From: Acidovorax delafieldii
Lineage (GTDB): Bacteria > Pseudomonadota > Gammaproteobacteria > Burkholderiales > Burkholderiaceae_C
Reading direction: 5' to 3'
Assembly: GCF_007993815.1 (NCBI RefSeq)
Contig: NZ_VJWE01000011.1
Coordinates: 1,178,001 to 1,242,000, forward strand
DNA: 64,000 bases
In this document: piece by piece, positions 43,866 to 53,504 of the stretch
Position numbering within the stretch: the first letter of the stretch is position 1
Layout of the letters: each line of letters begins with the position of its first letter
The notes under the pieces: generated by a model
Told to the model about the DNA's origin: nothing
The model's database searches: none
What the model saw: the letters and a program-made list of their open reading frames with translations, nothing else
Position numbers and translations under genes: made by a program

Positions 43866-44537
43866 ATTGGGGATCTTCTCAAGGCAGTAGCCCAGGCCGC
43901 GCACGGTGGCGATGCGGATGGGGCCGCCTTCGATCTTCTTGCGCAGGCGGTGGATGTAGACCTCGATGGCGTTGTTGCTCACCTCTTCGCCCCATTCGCA
44001 CAGGCGCTCGACCAGTTGCTCCTTGCTCACCAGGCGGCCGGCGCGCTGCAGCAGCACCTCCAGCAGGCCCAGCTCGCGGGCAGACAGCTCGATCATCTTG
44101 CCGTCGATGGTGGCCACGCGGCCGGCCTGGTCGTACACCAGTGGGCCGTGCTTGATGGCGCTGCTGGTGCCGCCCATGCCCCGGCGCGTGAGGGCACGCA
44201 CGCGGGCTTCGAGCTCTTGCAGGCTGAAGGGCTTGGCCATGTAGTCGTCGGCGCCAAAGTCCAGGCCCTTCACGCGTTCCTCCACGCTGTCTGCGGCGGT
44301 GAGGATGAGCACCGGCAGGGCGGAGCCCCGGCCGCGCAGTTTTTTCAGCACCTCCAGCCCATGCATCTTGGGCAGGCCCAGGTCCAGGATGAGCAGGTCG
44401 AACTCGTTGTTGGTCATCAGCGCCGCGTCGGCCTCGCTGCCGCTGGCGACATGGTCCACCACGGCGCCCGAGGCACGCAGCGTGCGCAGCAGGCCATCGG
44501 CCAGCACCTGGTCGTCTTCGGCAATGAGGATGCGCAT
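43863..44537 (-). CDS. OmpR-family response regulator (TctD-like)
   Basis: A 224-residue response regulator. The receiver domain has the acidic pair EDD (residues 7-9), the phospho-acceptor Asp52 (LLILDLGLPK) and the Lys in ADDYMAKPF, and the C-terminal winged helix (LSARELGLLEVLLQRAGRLV) is of the OmpR/PhoB type. GGAGAC precedes the ATG. It is the first gene of its operon; the kinase gene follows after a repeat-filled gap. It is divergent from a second two-component system. Confidence 0.95.
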   Translation of the reverse strand: MRILIAEDDQVLADGLLRTLRASGAVVDHVASGSEADAALMTNNEFDLLILDLGLPKMHGLEVLKKLRGRGSALPVLILTAADSVEERVKGLDFGADDYMAKPFSLQELEARVRALTRRGMGGTSSAIKHGPLVYDQAGRVATIDGKMIELSARELGLLEVLLQRAGRLVSKEQLVERLCEWGEEVSNNAIEVYIHRLRKKIEGGPIRIATVRGLGYCLEKIPN

Positions 44538-44675
44538 GCGGACTGTCTCCTTGGGTGGTGCGGCCCGTGGGCGGGCCTGTGTCGTCATTGTCTGCCTGTG
44601 CGAGGATTTTAGGCGCCAGCTCCCTGCCCGGCGCCTTTGGCTGGCTGCAAGCTTGGGACACGGAAAATGGCGGCC

Positions 44676-45332
44676 ATGCACATCCTGCTCATCGAAGACG
44701 ACCTGGACCTGGGCCAGGCCCTGCAGCAAGCCCTGCAGCAGGGCGGATTCACTGTGCAATGGCTGCGCAGCGTGGCCGCCACGCCGCCCCTGCCCGACGC
44801 CAACGAGGTCGCCGCCGTGCTGCTGGACCTGACCCTGCCCGACGGTCAGGGCATGGCGTTGCTGCGTCGCTGGCGCCGCGCGGGCCTCAGCCTGCCGGTG
44901 ATCGTGATCACGGCCCGCACCGCCTTGCAGGACCGGCTTGACGGCCTGGACGGCGGTGCCGACGACTACGTGCTCAAGCCCTTCGATGTGCCCGAGCTGC
45001 TGTCGCGCTTGCACGCCGTGTTGCGGCGCAGTGCGCGCCAGGCCAGCGAGGAGTGGACGCTGGGCGCGCTGCGCCTGGCGCCCCGGCGGCACGAGGCCTG
45101 GGTGGACGACGAGCCCCTGGCGCTGTCACCGCGCGAGTTCCGGCTGCTGGTGGAGCTGGCGCGCGAACCCGGCAAGGTGGTGGCCAAGAACGTGCTTGCC
45201 CAGCGGCTCGAACCCCTGGGCGACGCGCTGGATGCCGCCACACTGGAGGTGCATGTCTCCAACCTGCGCAAGAAGATCGGCGCAGAGCGCGTGGTCACGG
45301 TGCGTGGCGTGGGCTACCGGCTGCAGCCATGA
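44676..45332 (+). CDS. OmpR-family response regulator, second system
   Basis: A 218-residue response regulator. Receiver domain with IEDD (residues 6-9), Asp51 (LLDLTLPDG) and the Lys in DDYVLKPFD; winged helix with LSPREFRLLVELAREPGKVV. It resembles QseB/PmrA. I chose ATG at 44676; the ATG at 44667 is in frame and also possible. The stop overlaps the kinase start by four bases (ATGA). It is divergent from the TctD-like gene, with about 138 bp between. Confidence 0.95.
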   Translation: MHILLIEDDLDLGQALQQALQQGGFTVQWLRSVAATPPLPDANEVAAVLLDLTLPDGQGMALLRRWRRAGLSLPVIVITARTALQDRLDGLDGGADDYVLKPFDVPELLSRLHAVLRRSARQASEEWTLGALRLAPRRHEAWVDDEPLALSPREFRLLVELAREPGKVVAKNVLAQRLEPLGDALDAATLEVHVSNLRKKIGAERVVTVRGVGYRLQP

Positions 45333-46741
45333 CACCACCTACCGAGACCCCCGCGCCCCCACGCGGCTGGTGGGGCCCGAGCCTCATGCGCCGCACCCTG
45401 CTGGCGCTGCTCGCGGCCATGGCGTTGGTGTGGCTGGTGCTGCTGGGCCAGGCGGCCATCACCCACTACCGCGCCATGGACACCAACCCCGGCGTGCGCC
45501 AGCTCGCGCAGGGGCTGGCAGGGGCGCTGGCCACGCTGGAGCAACCCGCCGAGGCCCGCGCGCTGGTGCACGGCATGGCCCACACCCTCAACGCCATGCG
45601 CGCCGATGTGGACCTGCTGCAGGGCACCTCGGTGCTGCTGCAGCTGCAGGACCGCACAGGCCAGCTTCTGCATAGCAGCACGGCCGGTGTGCGCGCGGTG
45701 GTGCTGGCAGGCGACGCGGGCCATGCCGCGATGGACGTGGCCGGCACACCCCATTGGGTGGCCTGGGAAAGCACGGGCCCCTGGCGCGTGGTGGTGGCCG
45801 AGCCCCGCCTGGCCGATGCGCGGCTGCTGGGCTTCATGGGCGAAGACCTGGCGGCCTCGGTGCTGCTGGCGCTGCCGCTGGTGGGCCTGCCGCTGTGGCT
45901 GGCCGTGCGCACCGGGCTGCGCCCGCTGGCGCGGCTGGATGCCCAGATCGCCGCGCGCTCGGCCAACGACCTGCGGCCGCTGCAGCACCTTCCGCCCCAG
46001 CGCGAGCTGCACGGCCTGGCCCAGTCGTTCGACCAGCTGCTGGCCCGCCTGCGGGCCCACCTGGCGCGCGAAAAGGCCCTGGTGCACGACGCGGCCCACG
46101 AACTGCGCACGCCCATGGCCGTCATCGCCACCCAGGCCCATGTGCTGGCGCAAGCCCCCGAAGGCCCCGCACGCGCGCAGGCCAGCGAGGCGCTGACGCG
46201 CGCTGTGCAGCGCGCCGCGCACCTGAGCGAACAGCTGCTCACGCTGGCGGCACTGGAGGAAGCCCCCGCGCAGCACCCCACCGCGCCCCAGGACCTGATG
46301 GCGCTGCTGCAGGACTGCCTGGCAGAGCGCGCGGGCTGGGCCGAGGGCCTGGGCGTGGAGCTGTCGCTGGACGGCCCGGACACCCTGGAGCTGCCGTTGG
46401 ACCGACAGCTGCTCTGGTCCGCCCTGGGCAATGTGCTGGACAACGCGCTCAAGCACGGCTGCGGCCCGGGCGCGGGGCGCGAGGTGCAGTTGCGGGTGCG
46501 GCAGGAGGGCGGCGACGTGGTGGTCTGGATTGCCGACGACGGCCCGGGCATAGCGGCCGGTGAGCAGGACCGGGTGTTCGAGCGTTTCTGGCGCTCGCCA
46601 CGCGCGCGCAGCAGCGGATCGGGCCTGGGGCTCACCATTGCGCAGCAGGCCATCGGCCACCTGGGCGGGCAGGTCCGCCTGGGGCCGGGGCTGTACGGGC
46701 GGGGCGTAGGCTTCACGCTGCGCTGGCCGGTGGCGGGCTGA
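45329..46741 (+). CDS. Sensor histidine kinase, second system (QseC-like)
   Basis: A 470-residue membrane kinase. Helices lie at about residues 22-45 and 173-196 and enclose a periplasmic domain of about 125 residues. His257 is in VHDAAHELRTPMAVI. The ATPase boxes are NVLDNALKH, DDGPGIA and GSGLGL. Coupled to the regulator by a four-base overlap. The signal is unknown. Confidence 0.93.
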   Translation: MTPPTETPAPPRGWWGPSLMRRTLLALLAAMALVWLVLLGQAAITHYRAMDTNPGVRQLAQGLAGALATLEQPAEARALVHGMAHTLNAMRADVDLLQGTSVLLQLQDRTGQLLHSSTAGVRAVVLAGDAGHAAMDVAGTPHWVAWESTGPWRVVVAEPRLADARLLGFMGEDLAASVLLALPLVGLPLWLAVRTGLRPLARLDAQIAARSANDLRPLQHLPPQRELHGLAQSFDQLLARLRAHLAREKALVHDAAHELRTPMAVIATQAHVLAQAPEGPARAQASEALTRAVQRAAHLSEQLLTLAALEEAPAQHPTAPQDLMALLQDCLAERAGWAEGLGVELSLDGPDTLELPLDRQLLWSALGNVLDNALKHGCGPGAGREVQLRVRQEGGDVVVWIADDGPGIAAGEQDRVFERFWRSPRARSSGSGLGLTIAQQAIGHLGGQVRLGPGLYGRGVGFTLRWPVAG

Positions 46742-46841
46742 CAATCCCCACCCGGCAGCTCCACGCCCAGCGCAGATCTTTGGGTTCGCCCAAGGTTCGC
46801 GTTTCAACAATCCCGGCATCTTCTTCACTTCACGAGATGCC

Positions 46842-48053
46842 ATGAACCCTACCCACCTTGTTACCCCTTCCACGGCGCGCAGCGCCCTCCTCCTCTCGCG
46901 CCGCCACTGGCTGGCCGCCGCAGGTCTGTCCACGCTGGGCATTGTGCTCACCGCCTGCGGTGGGGGCGACGACGACGGCCCCCGCGAAGCCCACAAGCGG
47001 GTGCAGACTCTGGCCCAAGGGCTGGTGAAGCAGGGTGTGGTGGGAGCCGCAGCCGGGTGGGCGGACCCGCGCCAGGTCCGCACAGCCGCCGCGGGGCTGC
47101 GCCGCCTGGGTGGCAATGCGCCCCTGGCCTCCGGCGACCTGATGGCCATCGGCTCCAACACCAAGGCCATGACGGCATGCGCGGCCGCGAGTGTGGTGGA
47201 CCAGGGCCTGCTGCGCTGGGACAGCACGCTGGCCCAGACGCTGCCCGAGCTGGCGCAGAGCGCCTTGCCCGCCTACCAGCAGATCACGCTGCGCGACCTG
47301 CTGGACCATCGCGCCGGGGTGATGGGTTTTTCAGCCATCGAAGACGTGGACCTGTTCGTGAATGCAGTGGGCCCCGAGGTGCTGGCGCGCTGGCAGCAAC
47401 CTGCGGAGGCGGAGGCGTTCTTCCTGCAATGGCTGCTGCGCCAGCCGCCCGTTCGCGGGACGGGCGCGGACCCTGGCTTTGCCTACTCCAATGCAGGCTA
47501 TGCGCTGGCGGCCCGCATGCTGCGCGCGGCCACGGGCTTGGGGTGGGCGGATCTGCTGCGCCAGCGCGTGGCCCAGCCACTGGGCCTTTCGCTCTTTGTG
47601 GGAGAGCCGATGCGTGCGGGCAGCCAGCAGCCCGCCGGGCATGAAATCCTGGACGGGCGGCTGCAGCCCCTGCCGCTGGCCGAGGCGCCGGAACGTGTGT
47701 GGCTGGAGGTCTTGGACCCGGCAGGCGCCGTGAGCCTGACGGTGGAGGAGGACGCACGGTGGCTGCAGTGGCATCTGCGGGCATTGCGCGGCGAAGCCAC
47801 CCCCTTGCCGCGCAGCTACGTGAAGGGCCTGCAGGACCTGGGGCACGCCTCCGCAGGCCGCTATGGCCTGGGTTGGCTGGTGCATGCTGCGCACGGCACG
47901 GGCTGGTTGCTGCACAACGGCCAGGACGCGGGCTTTCAGGCCATGTCGGTGGTCGCACTCAACGGTTCGCGCGCGGGCCTGGCCCACAGCAACATCGCCA
48001 CGGCAGAGAGCATGGGCCTGCTCTACGAAGGGGTCTCCAGGCTGGTGGCCTGA
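46842..48053 (+). CDS. Serine hydrolase lipoprotein (class C beta-lactamase fold)
   Basis: A 403-residue exported protein. An N-terminal RRHWLAAAGLS with a lipobox (LTAC, Cys39) suggests a Tat-exported lipoprotein. The catalytic SNTK (Ser105, Lys108), the YSN triad (FAYSNAGY) and a GLGWLV / LHNGQDAGF region resembling the third motif mark a beta-lactamase/DD-peptidase (class C, EstB-like) fold. It could be an esterase or peptidase as well as a beta-lactamase. It follows the second two-component system after 100 bp, in the same direction, but no direct link is shown. Confidence 0.88.
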   Translation: MNPTHLVTPSTARSALLLSRRHWLAAAGLSTLGIVLTACGGGDDDGPREAHKRVQTLAQGLVKQGVVGAAAGWADPRQVRTAAAGLRRLGGNAPLASGDLMAIGSNTKAMTACAAASVVDQGLLRWDSTLAQTLPELAQSALPAYQQITLRDLLDHRAGVMGFSAIEDVDLFVNAVGPEVLARWQQPAEAEAFFLQWLLRQPPVRGTGADPGFAYSNAGYALAARMLRAATGLGWADLLRQRVAQPLGLSLFVGEPMRAGSQQPAGHEILDGRLQPLPLAEAPERVWLEVLDPAGAVSLTVEEDARWLQWHLRALRGEATPLPRSYVKGLQDLGHASAGRYGLGWLVHAAHGTGWLLHNGQDAGFQAMSVVALNGSRAGLAHSNIATAESMGLLYEGVSRLVA

Positions 48054-48077
48054 ACCTGCCGGGCCTGCGCCGGGTGT

Positions 48078-49010
48078 TCAGCGCGGATCGTGTGCCAGCA
48101 GCCTTTGCACCAGGGCTTTCAGGTCGGCCTGCAGCCGCGCCATGCCATCGGGCATCTGGGCGAGCGTCTGCTCGTCCATGTAGAGCTTGCGGTTGATCTC
48201 GACCTGGATGCTGTGGCGGTGCTGCGCGGGGTTGCCGTAGCGGCGCACCAGCTCCACGCCCTTGTAGGGGTGGTTGTATTCGACGCTGTAGCCGCATGCG
48301 CGCAGGTGCTCGCAGATCAGTGCCGACAGCGCAGGGCTGGCGGTGGTGCCATCGCGGTCGCCCACCACAAAGTCGGCATGCTCCAGCCCCGGAAACTCGG
48401 TGGCAAAGCGCCCGGCCACGGCGGGCATGGAGTGGCAGTTGAGGTGGATGCTGTAGCCGTGGCGCGCATGGGCGGCATCGATGGCCTGGGCCACGGCGGC
48501 GTGGTACGGGCGCCAGCAGCGGTCGATGCGCGCACGCACCTCGGCCACAGTGAGCTGGCGCTGGTAGATGGGTTCGCCCTGGTCGGTGAACTTCCAGATC
48601 AGCCCCTTGCCCAGGCGCACCTTGCTGAGCACCTTGGGGTCGGTGGAGATGGGGTCGGGCCAGTCGCCATCGAGCAGGCTGGTGTCCAGCTCGGTCGTAT
48701 CGCGGTTGGCGTCCAGGTAGATGCGGGGGAAGTGGGCCTCGACCCAGGCCACGCCGAGCGCGGGGGCAAAGGCGTAGATCTTTTCGACGTGCGTGTCTTC
48801 GGCCCGGCGCAGCGTGGCGAGGTTGAGGGCGGAACCAAAGTCGTCGGGGTACCGGGTGCCGCTGTGGGGGGAGTCGAGCACCAGTGGTGTGCTGCCGGGC
48901 ACCGCAGTGACGGTGGCGGTGGCAGGTTGTGTGGCAAGTCCCGGCGAGCCGGTGACGCCGGGCTGGGCTTGCTGGAAGCGGTGGTGGATCAGTTTCAAGG
49001 CTGCGTGCAT
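48078..49010 (-). CDS. N-formylglutamate amidohydrolase family protein
   Basis: A 310-residue protein of the N-formylglutamate amidohydrolase family. Visible are LVLDSPHSGTRYPDDF, LDANRDTTELDTSLLDGDWP, and the metal-site-like HLNCHSMP and VGDRDGTTASP. HutG-type enzymes release formate from N-formylglutamate in histidine breakdown. No other hut gene is present. The start at 49010 follows the family; the longer frame is not. It lies 164 bp downstream of a Bug-family gene in the same direction, with two hairpins in between. Confidence 0.9.
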   Translation of the reverse strand: MHAALKLIHHRFQQAQPGVTGSPGLATQPATATVTAVPGSTPLVLDSPHSGTRYPDDFGSALNLATLRRAEDTHVEKIYAFAPALGVAWVEAHFPRIYLDANRDTTELDTSLLDGDWPDPISTDPKVLSKVRLGKGLIWKFTDQGEPIYQRQLTVAEVRARIDRCWRPYHAAVAQAIDAAHARHGYSIHLNCHSMPAVAGRFATEFPGLEHADFVVGDRDGTTASPALSALICEHLRACGYSVEYNHPYKGVELVRRYGNPAQHRHSIQVEINRKLYMDEQTLAQMPDGMARLQADLKALVQRLLAHDPR

Positions 49011-49031
49011 AGGCAGAGTGTGCGCAAAGGA

Positions 49032-49052
49032 GGGCGGCTGGCCTAGCCGCCC
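49032..49052 (-). other. GC-rich hairpin before the N-formylglutamate amidohydrolase gene
   Basis: GGGCGGCT-GGCCT-AGCCGCCC is a perfect 8-bp stem with a 5-base loop. On the minus strand it lies about 20 bp before the ATG of the gene and could affect translation, or act as a weak terminator. Confidence 0.4.
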
Positions 49053-49145
49053 AGACCGGGATGTGACTATGGTTATCCCTGAGACCTTGAGCAGGCCCGG
49101 GAAGCAGGCTTGCCTGCGTCGTCTCACCATCCCAGCTGTGGCCGT

Positions 49146-49166
49146 CCCCGGGCCCAGGGCCCGGGG
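49146..49166 (-). terminator. GC-rich hairpin after the Bug gene
   Basis: CCCCGGGCCC-A-GGGCCCGGGG: a near-perfect palindrome eight bases past the Bug stop codon. No T-run follows, so it may not be an efficient terminator by itself. Confidence 0.45.
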
Positions 49167-49174
49167 GAATCAGG

Positions 49175-50140
49175 TCAATCGAGCACCACCTTGGCGTAGG
49201 CCGCCACGCGCTTCATCTTGTCGATCTCGCTGGCGATCTGGGCCGTGAATTCCTTGGGTGTGGTGCCCGAGGGGTAGAGGCCCTGGCCTGCCAGGCGCTC
49301 GCGCACGGCGGGCTCCTTCAGGGCCTGGGCGACGGCTTGCTGGATGCGCTCTGCCGCCGCCGGGGGCGTGCCCGCAGGGGCCACCAGACCAAACCATGAA
49401 GGCTCGTTGGCCTGCTTGTAGCCCAGCTCGGCGTAGGTGGGCACATCGGGCAACACATCCAGCCGCTCGGGCCACGACACCGCCAGCGCCTTGAGCTTGC
49501 CCGATTTGACGTGCGGGAGCGACGAAGCCACCTGGTCAAAGTACACCGCCACCTGGCCCGCCAGCACGTCGTTGATGGCCGGGCCTGCACCACGGTAGGG
49601 GATGTGCACCATGGAGGTGCCGGTGCTGCTCTTGAACAGCTCGCCCCACATGTGGCCGATGGTGCCGTTGCCGGGAGTGGCGTAGGACACCTTGCCGGGG
49701 TTGGCCTTGAGGTACTTCACCAGCTCCGCAAAGTCCTTGACGGGCACCACGGCCGGGTTGATCACGATGACGCCCGGGGCCTTGACGATCTCGGTCACGC
49801 CGATGAAGTCCTTGGTCGGGTGGTAGGGCAGCTTGGTGTACACGGCGGGATTCACGCCATGGGTGGACAGCGTGGCCACGCCCAGGGTGAGGCCGTCTGC
49901 CGGCGCGCGGGCGACTTCGGCCATGCCGATGGAGCCGCCTGCGCCGCCCCGGTTTTCCAGCACCACGGGCTGCTTGAGGATGCGCGCCAGCGACTCTTGC
50001 AGGCTGCGGGCCGTGATGTCCGTGGCGCCCCCGGGCGGGAACGGAACGATGATGCGCAGGGGCTTGCCCTCTTGCGCCAAAGACATTCCGGGAGCGAAAG
50101 ATACGGCGGCCAGTGCTGAGAGCAGGTGACGGCGTTGCAT
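49175..50140 (-). CDS. Bug/TctC family substrate-binding protein
   Basis: A 321-residue periplasmic receptor. A short signal peptide (MQRRHLLSALAAVSFAPGMS) precedes the mature Bug domain (KPLRIIVPFPPGGATDITAR, then VVLENRGGAGGSIGMAEVAR and TPGNGTIGHMWGELFK). The start at 50140 has AGGAGAAA upstream. It is divergent from a LysR gene, with an intergenic palindrome. The ligand is unknown. Because the N-formylglutamate amidohydrolase gene follows, the ligand might be an amido acid or a related compound, but this is a guess. Confidence 0.92.
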   Translation of the reverse strand: MQRRHLLSALAAVSFAPGMSLAQEGKPLRIIVPFPPGGATDITARSLQESLARILKQPVVLENRGGAGGSIGMAEVARAPADGLTLGVATLSTHGVNPAVYTKLPYHPTKDFIGVTEIVKAPGVIVINPAVVPVKDFAELVKYLKANPGKVSYATPGNGTIGHMWGELFKSSTGTSMVHIPYRGAGPAINDVLAGQVAVYFDQVASSLPHVKSGKLKALAVSWPERLDVLPDVPTYAELGYKQANEPSWFGLVAPAGTPPAAAERIQQAVAQALKEPAVRERLAGQGLYPSGTTPKEFTAQIASEIDKMKRVAAYAKVVLD

Positions 50141-50215
50141 GGGCGTTTCTCCTATGGGTTGCATTGAGGTTAAAGGATTCAATGCGCTCTACCAAGCAAT
50201 GGATATGCCTGATAA

Positions 50216-50232
50216 CATTCCTATTTGGAATG
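50216..50232. promoter_or_regulatory. Palindrome between divergent Bug and LysR genes
   Basis: CATTCC-TATTT-GGAATG: a perfect 6-5-6 inverted repeat, 16 bp before the LysR ATG. It has the size of a LysR-type recognition site and may serve both self-control and control of the Bug gene. Confidence 0.55.
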
Positions 50233-50247
50233 ATTTGATTACTTACT

Positions 50248-51195
50248 ATGTCATCTCTTCGCCGCCTCTCGCCACCTGTTCACCTGCTGCGGGCTTTTTC
50301 CACGGTGACGCGGTTCGGCGGGGTGTCCCGCGCGGCCGAGGCCCTGCACCTCACCCAAAGCGCGGTCAGCAAACAGGTCAAGGAACTGGAGACCTGGGTG
50401 GGCGTGCCGCTGTTCGAGCGCAGCCGCAAGCGCCTGGCGCTCACCCCCGCCGGCGAGCGCTACGAAAAGGCGGTGCGTGGCGTGCTGGCGCAGCTGGAGG
50501 CCGCCACGCTGGAGCTGATCACCAGCGATGACGGTGGGGGGGCGCTGCACCTGTCCAGCCTGCCCACGTTTGCGGCCAAATGGCTCATCCCACGCCTGCC
50601 GCAGTTCCAGCAACAGCACCCGCAAATCACGCTGCACTTTGTGCCCTATGTGCACAGCTACGACTTCACCCGCCCCGAGCTGGACTGCGCCATCCTGTTC
50701 GGCGACGGCCACTGGCCCGGCGCGCACGCCCACCACATCACGGGCAACGAGGTGGCGCTGATCGCCCCTCGCACCAAGGTGGCCGACTGGCCCATCCACA
50801 CCCCGCGCGATGTGGCCCGCTACACGCTGCTGCGCCACGTGACCGTGCCCGAGGCGTGGTTGCGCTGGAGCGAGACGCACGGTGTGGAGGGCCTCATCGA
50901 CCCGCTGGCCGGGCCGCAGTTCGACCAGTTCCAGACCATGATCCGCGCCGTGATGGCGGGCATGGGACTGGCGCTGGTGCCGCGTTGCTTGGTGCAGGAT
51001 GAAATCACGGCAGGCCTGGTGCGCGAGCCCCTGCCCGATGCCGACCTGCGCGGCGGTTACCGGAGTGATGTTGGCTACTGGTTCTGCTACCCCGAAGGCC
51101 GCACGCAGCTGCACGCGCTGCAGTGCTTCAGGGAATGGCTGCTGGCGTGCGCCGAGCCGATGGGGGCTCACGCACCCGTATCGCCGCCCGCATAG
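50248..51195 (+). CDS. LysR-family transcriptional regulator (GcvA-like)
   Basis: A 315-residue LysR regulator of the GcvA branch. The helix-turn-helix is at about residues 10-65 (VSRAAEALHLTQSAVSKQVK), and the effector domain has GcvA-like features (LPTFAAKWLIPRLPQFQQQH). It is divergent from the Bug gene. Its end overlaps the MarR gene on the other strand by 28 bp. The effector is unknown. Confidence 0.92.
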   Translation: MSSLRRLSPPVHLLRAFSTVTRFGGVSRAAEALHLTQSAVSKQVKELETWVGVPLFERSRKRLALTPAGERYEKAVRGVLAQLEAATLELITSDDGGGALHLSSLPTFAAKWLIPRLPQFQQQHPQITLHFVPYVHSYDFTRPELDCAILFGDGHWPGAHAHHITGNEVALIAPRTKVADWPIHTPRDVARYTLLRHVTVPEAWLRWSETHGVEGLIDPLAGPQFDQFQTMIRAVMAGMGLALVPRCLVQDEITAGLVREPLPDADLRGGYRSDVGYWFCYPEGRTQLHALQCFREWLLACAEPMGAHAPVSPPA

Positions 51196-51689
51196 GCCTC
51201 CAGCCCAATGGCCACCACGGTGGCCACGTCATGGCCCACCTCGGTGCGGAACTCCGCCTCGGCCTGCGCCACGGCATCCCGGAACGCTTGCAGCCACGCC
51301 AGGCCGGTGGGCGTGAAGCACACGCGGCGCGCCCGCGCATCCAGCGGGTCGGCCTCGCGAGTGACCAGCCCCCATGCCTCGCACTGGTCCACCAGGTTGG
51401 CCATGGCCTGCTTGGTCATGCCCGCGCGTTGGGCCAGATCGGTCAACCGGTCGCCCTGCAAGGCCAGGTGCCGGGTGATGTGCACGTGTGCAGCCGTCAC
51501 CTGGTCGCGTGCCGCCAGGTTGGACAGCGCCAGCGGCACCTCCACATTGCGCGCCATGAGCTGCAGTACCCGCGCGTCGAAGCGGCGCAGGGCGCTGCCC
51601 ATCAGGCGGCCCAGGTGGGTCTGGCGCCAGCGGTCGTCAGGCAACGGGGCGGGCGTGGCAAGGGGGGCGGCTGGAGAAAAATCGGGCAT
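51168..51689 (-). CDS. MarR-family transcriptional regulator
   Basis: A 173-residue regulator with a MarR winged helix: GDRLTDLAQRAGMTKQAMAN is the recognition-helix area and TREADPLDARARRVCFTPTG the wing. MarR proteins usually repress nearby genes and respond to phenolic compounds. No obvious target is adjacent; it is divergent from recA at 140 bp but unlikely to control it. It overlaps the LysR gene by 28 bp at their 3' ends. Confidence 0.9.
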   Translation of the reverse strand: MPDFSPAAPLATPAPLPDDRWRQTHLGRLMGSALRRFDARVLQLMARNVEVPLALSNLAARDQVTAAHVHITRHLALQGDRLTDLAQRAGMTKQAMANLVDQCEAWGLVTREADPLDARARRVCFTPTGLAWLQAFRDAVAQAEAEFRTEVGHDVATVVAIGLEAYAGGDTGA

Positions 51690-51751
51690 CCGATATTGTC
51701 AGGCAAACTGACTAAAAATCGCTTTATCTGGATTTCATTGCTCGCATAAAC

Positions 51752-51769
51752 TACTGTTCAAGCATCCAG
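51752..51769 (+). promoter_or_regulatory. Candidate LexA (SOS) box before recA
   Basis: TACTGTTCAAGCATCCAG matches the LexA consensus CTGT-N8-ACAG with one mismatch (CCAG). It lies about 60 bp before the recA ATG, where recA operators are normally found. Confidence 0.65.
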
Positions 51770-51829
51770 CCTGTGATTAACCGCAGAGCAATGCAAGCAT
51801 CCAACCTGTTGTTTTTCAAGGAGTTTCTC

Positions 51830-52906
<1,077 letters not shown>

Positions 52907-52912
52907 TTTTCG

Positions 52913-52982
52913 GTTTTTGAAGCTAAATAGCCCGCAGGAGCTCATATCATGTGCGTCTGTAGCTATTGAAAATATAGCATTT
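52913..52982 (+). repeat. Dispersed repeat, copy 7 (between recA and recX)
   Basis: GTTTTTGAAGCTAAATAGCC, CTCATATCATG, TGTAGCTATTGAAAATATAG. It matches copies 4 and 6 and fills nearly the whole 84-bp gap between recA and recX. Confidence 0.7.
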
Positions 52983-52990
52983 GGTCAATC

Positions 52991-53449
52991 ATGGGATTCA
53001 CTGCGCTCTCGCTCAAGGGCCGTGCGCTGCGGCTGCTGAGCCAGCGGGAGCATTCGCGCGCCGAGCTGCAGCGCAAGCTCGCGCCCCATGTGCAGGAGGG
53101 CGAAGACCTGAACGCCGTGCTGGACGACCTGCAGGCCCGGGACTTCATCAGCGAGGCACGGGTGGTGGAGTCGGTGTTGCACCGGCGCGCAGGGCGTCTG
53201 GGTGCTTCGCGCATCCGGCAGGAGCTGCAGTCCAAGGGGCTGGGCGCAGAGGCTGTGCAGCAAGCAGTGGCCCAGCTGCAGGGCAGCGAACTGGAGCGTG
53301 CCCGCGAGGTGTGGCGCCGCAAGTTTGGCGAACCCGCCGCAGACCCGCAAACCCGCGCCAAGCACATGCGGTTTTTGCTGGTACGGGGGTTCTCAGGCGA
53401 TGTGGCGCGGCGCGCGGTGCTGGGCGCCGATGCGTCTGACGAGGGCTGA
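52991..53449 (+). CDS. recX: Recombination regulator RecX
   Basis: A 152-residue helical protein that limits RecA filament growth. It shows the three-helix repeats of the family (LKGRALRLLSQREHSRAELQ, then FISEARVVESVLHRRAGRLG and ARRAVLGADASDEG). The size is normal. It lies directly after recA and is probably in the same transcript, though the repeat in between may change the ratio of the two. A hairpin follows at 53463-53484. Confidence 0.95.
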   Translation: MGFTALSLKGRALRLLSQREHSRAELQRKLAPHVQEGEDLNAVLDDLQARDFISEARVVESVLHRRAGRLGASRIRQELQSKGLGAEAVQQAVAQLQGSELERAREVWRRKFGEPAADPQTRAKHMRFLLVRGFSGDVARRAVLGADASDEG

Positions 53450-53462
53450 CTGCAACGCCAAC

Positions 53463-53484
53463 AAGCGGGGCATCGGCCCCGCTT
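53463..53484. terminator. Hairpin between convergent recX and argC
   Basis: AAGCGGGGC-ATCG-GCCCCGCTT: a perfect 9-bp stem with a 4-base loop. No T-run, but its place between two convergent genes suggests a shared terminator. Confidence 0.6.
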
Positions 53485-53504
53485 CCTGACGCGCTCTGAG
53501 GTGT

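Noticed and set aside
45314-47227. 637-codon frame antisense to the second histidine kinase
   Set aside because: Composed of Gln/His/Arg-rich text without any family pattern, fully opposite a clear kinase gene.
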